Source: Lachnospiraceae bacterium (lineage in GTDB: Bacteria > Bacillota > Clostridia > Lachnospirales > Lachnospiraceae). From it: a DNA stretch of 64,000 nt. Below the pieces are notes generated by a model. It was not told where the DNA came from and ran no database searches. It worked only from the letters and a program-made list of their open reading frames with translations. The stretch lies in the NCBI GenBank assembly GCA_949383255.1, contig CASJPF010000004.1:62001-126000 (forward strand), read 5' to 3'. Shown here in pieces: positions 63,545-64,000 of the stretch. Made by a program: the position numbers and the translations under genes. Numbering within the stretch: position 1 is the first letter of the stretch; each line of letters begins with the position of its first letter.

Positions 63545-64000
63545 ATGAAAACAAGAAAAGGATATAAGACATACCCACTGACGGCTGCGCAAAAGTATCA
63601 TTTTTACTATGCAGATTATTGCCCGGGCAAGGAAATTCTCAATGTCGGCAGTAGTCTTACCATCGAGTTTGAATTAAATATTGATGAGTTGAGAAAGGCA
63701 ATTTACAAGGCATATGAGCGCAATGAGTCCATGCGCGCAAGACTTGTGTATGACGAGAAAGAGAAGACATGGTATCAGTACATTGTGGATAAAGAGGAGC
63801 GTGAAATCGAGTTTGTAGATTTTATCGGTAAGACTATGGAGGAGGCAGATGCGGAAATGACAGCATGGACGCGCATTCCTTTTGGTCAAGATGAGCCTAT
63901 GAACAAGATTGTTATTATTAGGACACCAGACAATTTTGAGGGTATGTATATTGTAGGAGACCACAGATTTCTAGATGCGCAATCCTTGATTGGTTTTATG
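63545..64000 (+). CDS. Condensation-domain acyltransferase-like protein (3' cut by window edge)
   Basis: The visible 152 residues start MKTRKGYKTYPLTAAQKYHF, typical of condensation/acyltransferase domains of the NRPS C-domain and WS/DGAT superfamily. DELRKAIYKAYERNESMRARL follows, and the active-site region reads GDHRFLDAQS, a DHxxxDA variant of HHxxxDG with the first histidine replaced. The rest lies outside the window. AAAGGGAG precedes the ATG, 22 bases after the hydrolase, so it belongs to the same TetR-controlled group. Confidence 0.7.
   Translation, partial: MKTRKGYKTYPLTAAQKYHFYYADYCPGKEILNVGSSLTIEFELNIDELRKAIYKAYERNESMRARLVYDEKEKTWYQYIVDKEEREIEFVDFIGKTMEEADAEMTAWTRIPFGQDEPMNKIVIIRTPDNFEGMYIVGDHRFLDAQSLIGFM

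Overview
The window reads as a chromosome segment from an anaerobic, spore-forming Firmicute, most likely a member of the Lachnospiraceae (Clostridia). This is inferred from the protein sequences, the moderately AT-rich DNA, purine-rich ribosome binding sites of AGGAGG type, an intact spoIIA operon (spoIIAA-spoIIAB-sigF), a YtvI-type sporulation membrane protein, a DUF6033 protein and an AgrA/AgrC-like LytTR-GHKL pair. No rRNA, tRNA or CRISPR array was recognised.

Layout. 1-7.9 kb: proteostasis and housekeeping (3' end of tig, clpP, clpX, lon, engB, an AI-2E/YtvI protein, truA), with a possible 6S-like structured RNA between tig and clpP. 8-11.8 kb: a DUF1349 protein, glnS, a HAD hydrolase and a small membrane-anchored acidic protein. 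12.1-21.5 kb: an accessory island with an XRE regulator, two dynamin-like GTPases, a glycine-zipper membrane protein, a HerA/DUF87-type ATPase with a membrane-like insert, a stand-alone WHH/colicin-type HNH nuclease and a small immunity-like protein. The genes overlap or nearly touch and appear to form one operon. This is the best candidate in the window for an undescribed defence or conflict system. 21.8-27.6 kb: uvrB, uvrA and a DUF6429-GNAT fusion. 28-35.6 kb: a chemoreceptor and a maltodextrin ABC transporter with an alpha-amylase lipoprotein. The binding protein and first permease are joined by what looks like a deletion. 35.7-38.3 kb: a histidine phosphatase, a small protein and a surface protein with an SH3b domain and a cytosolic Tyr/acidic pentapeptide-repeat tail. 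38.6-48.5 kb: valS (preceded by an attenuator-like terminator), a FapA protein, folC, a 49-aa protein, a zinc-ribbon/TPR protein, spoIIA and a DUF6033 protein. 48.8-54.8 kb: trkA-trkH potassium uptake, a PHP phosphoesterase, an Orn/Lys/Arg decarboxylase-family enzyme and ferritin. 54.9-60.7 kb: LytTR regulator and GHKL kinase, a DtxR-family repressor, an MBL/beta-CASP ribonuclease, folA and ilvE. 60.9-64 kb: a TetR regulator facing an SCP2-like protein, an alpha/beta hydrolase and the start of a condensation-domain protein, with twin palindromic operators in the promoter.

A dispersed intergenic repeat of about 85-90 bp occurs in four clear copies (2.83, 36.67, 45.83 and 60.80 kb). Each copy directly follows a terminator-like hairpin and ends in a hairpin with the sequence CTCGATT. 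The island genes lack the repeat.

All calls come from reading the sequence and the translations. No database search was run, so family names rest on recognised motifs and remembered family features.
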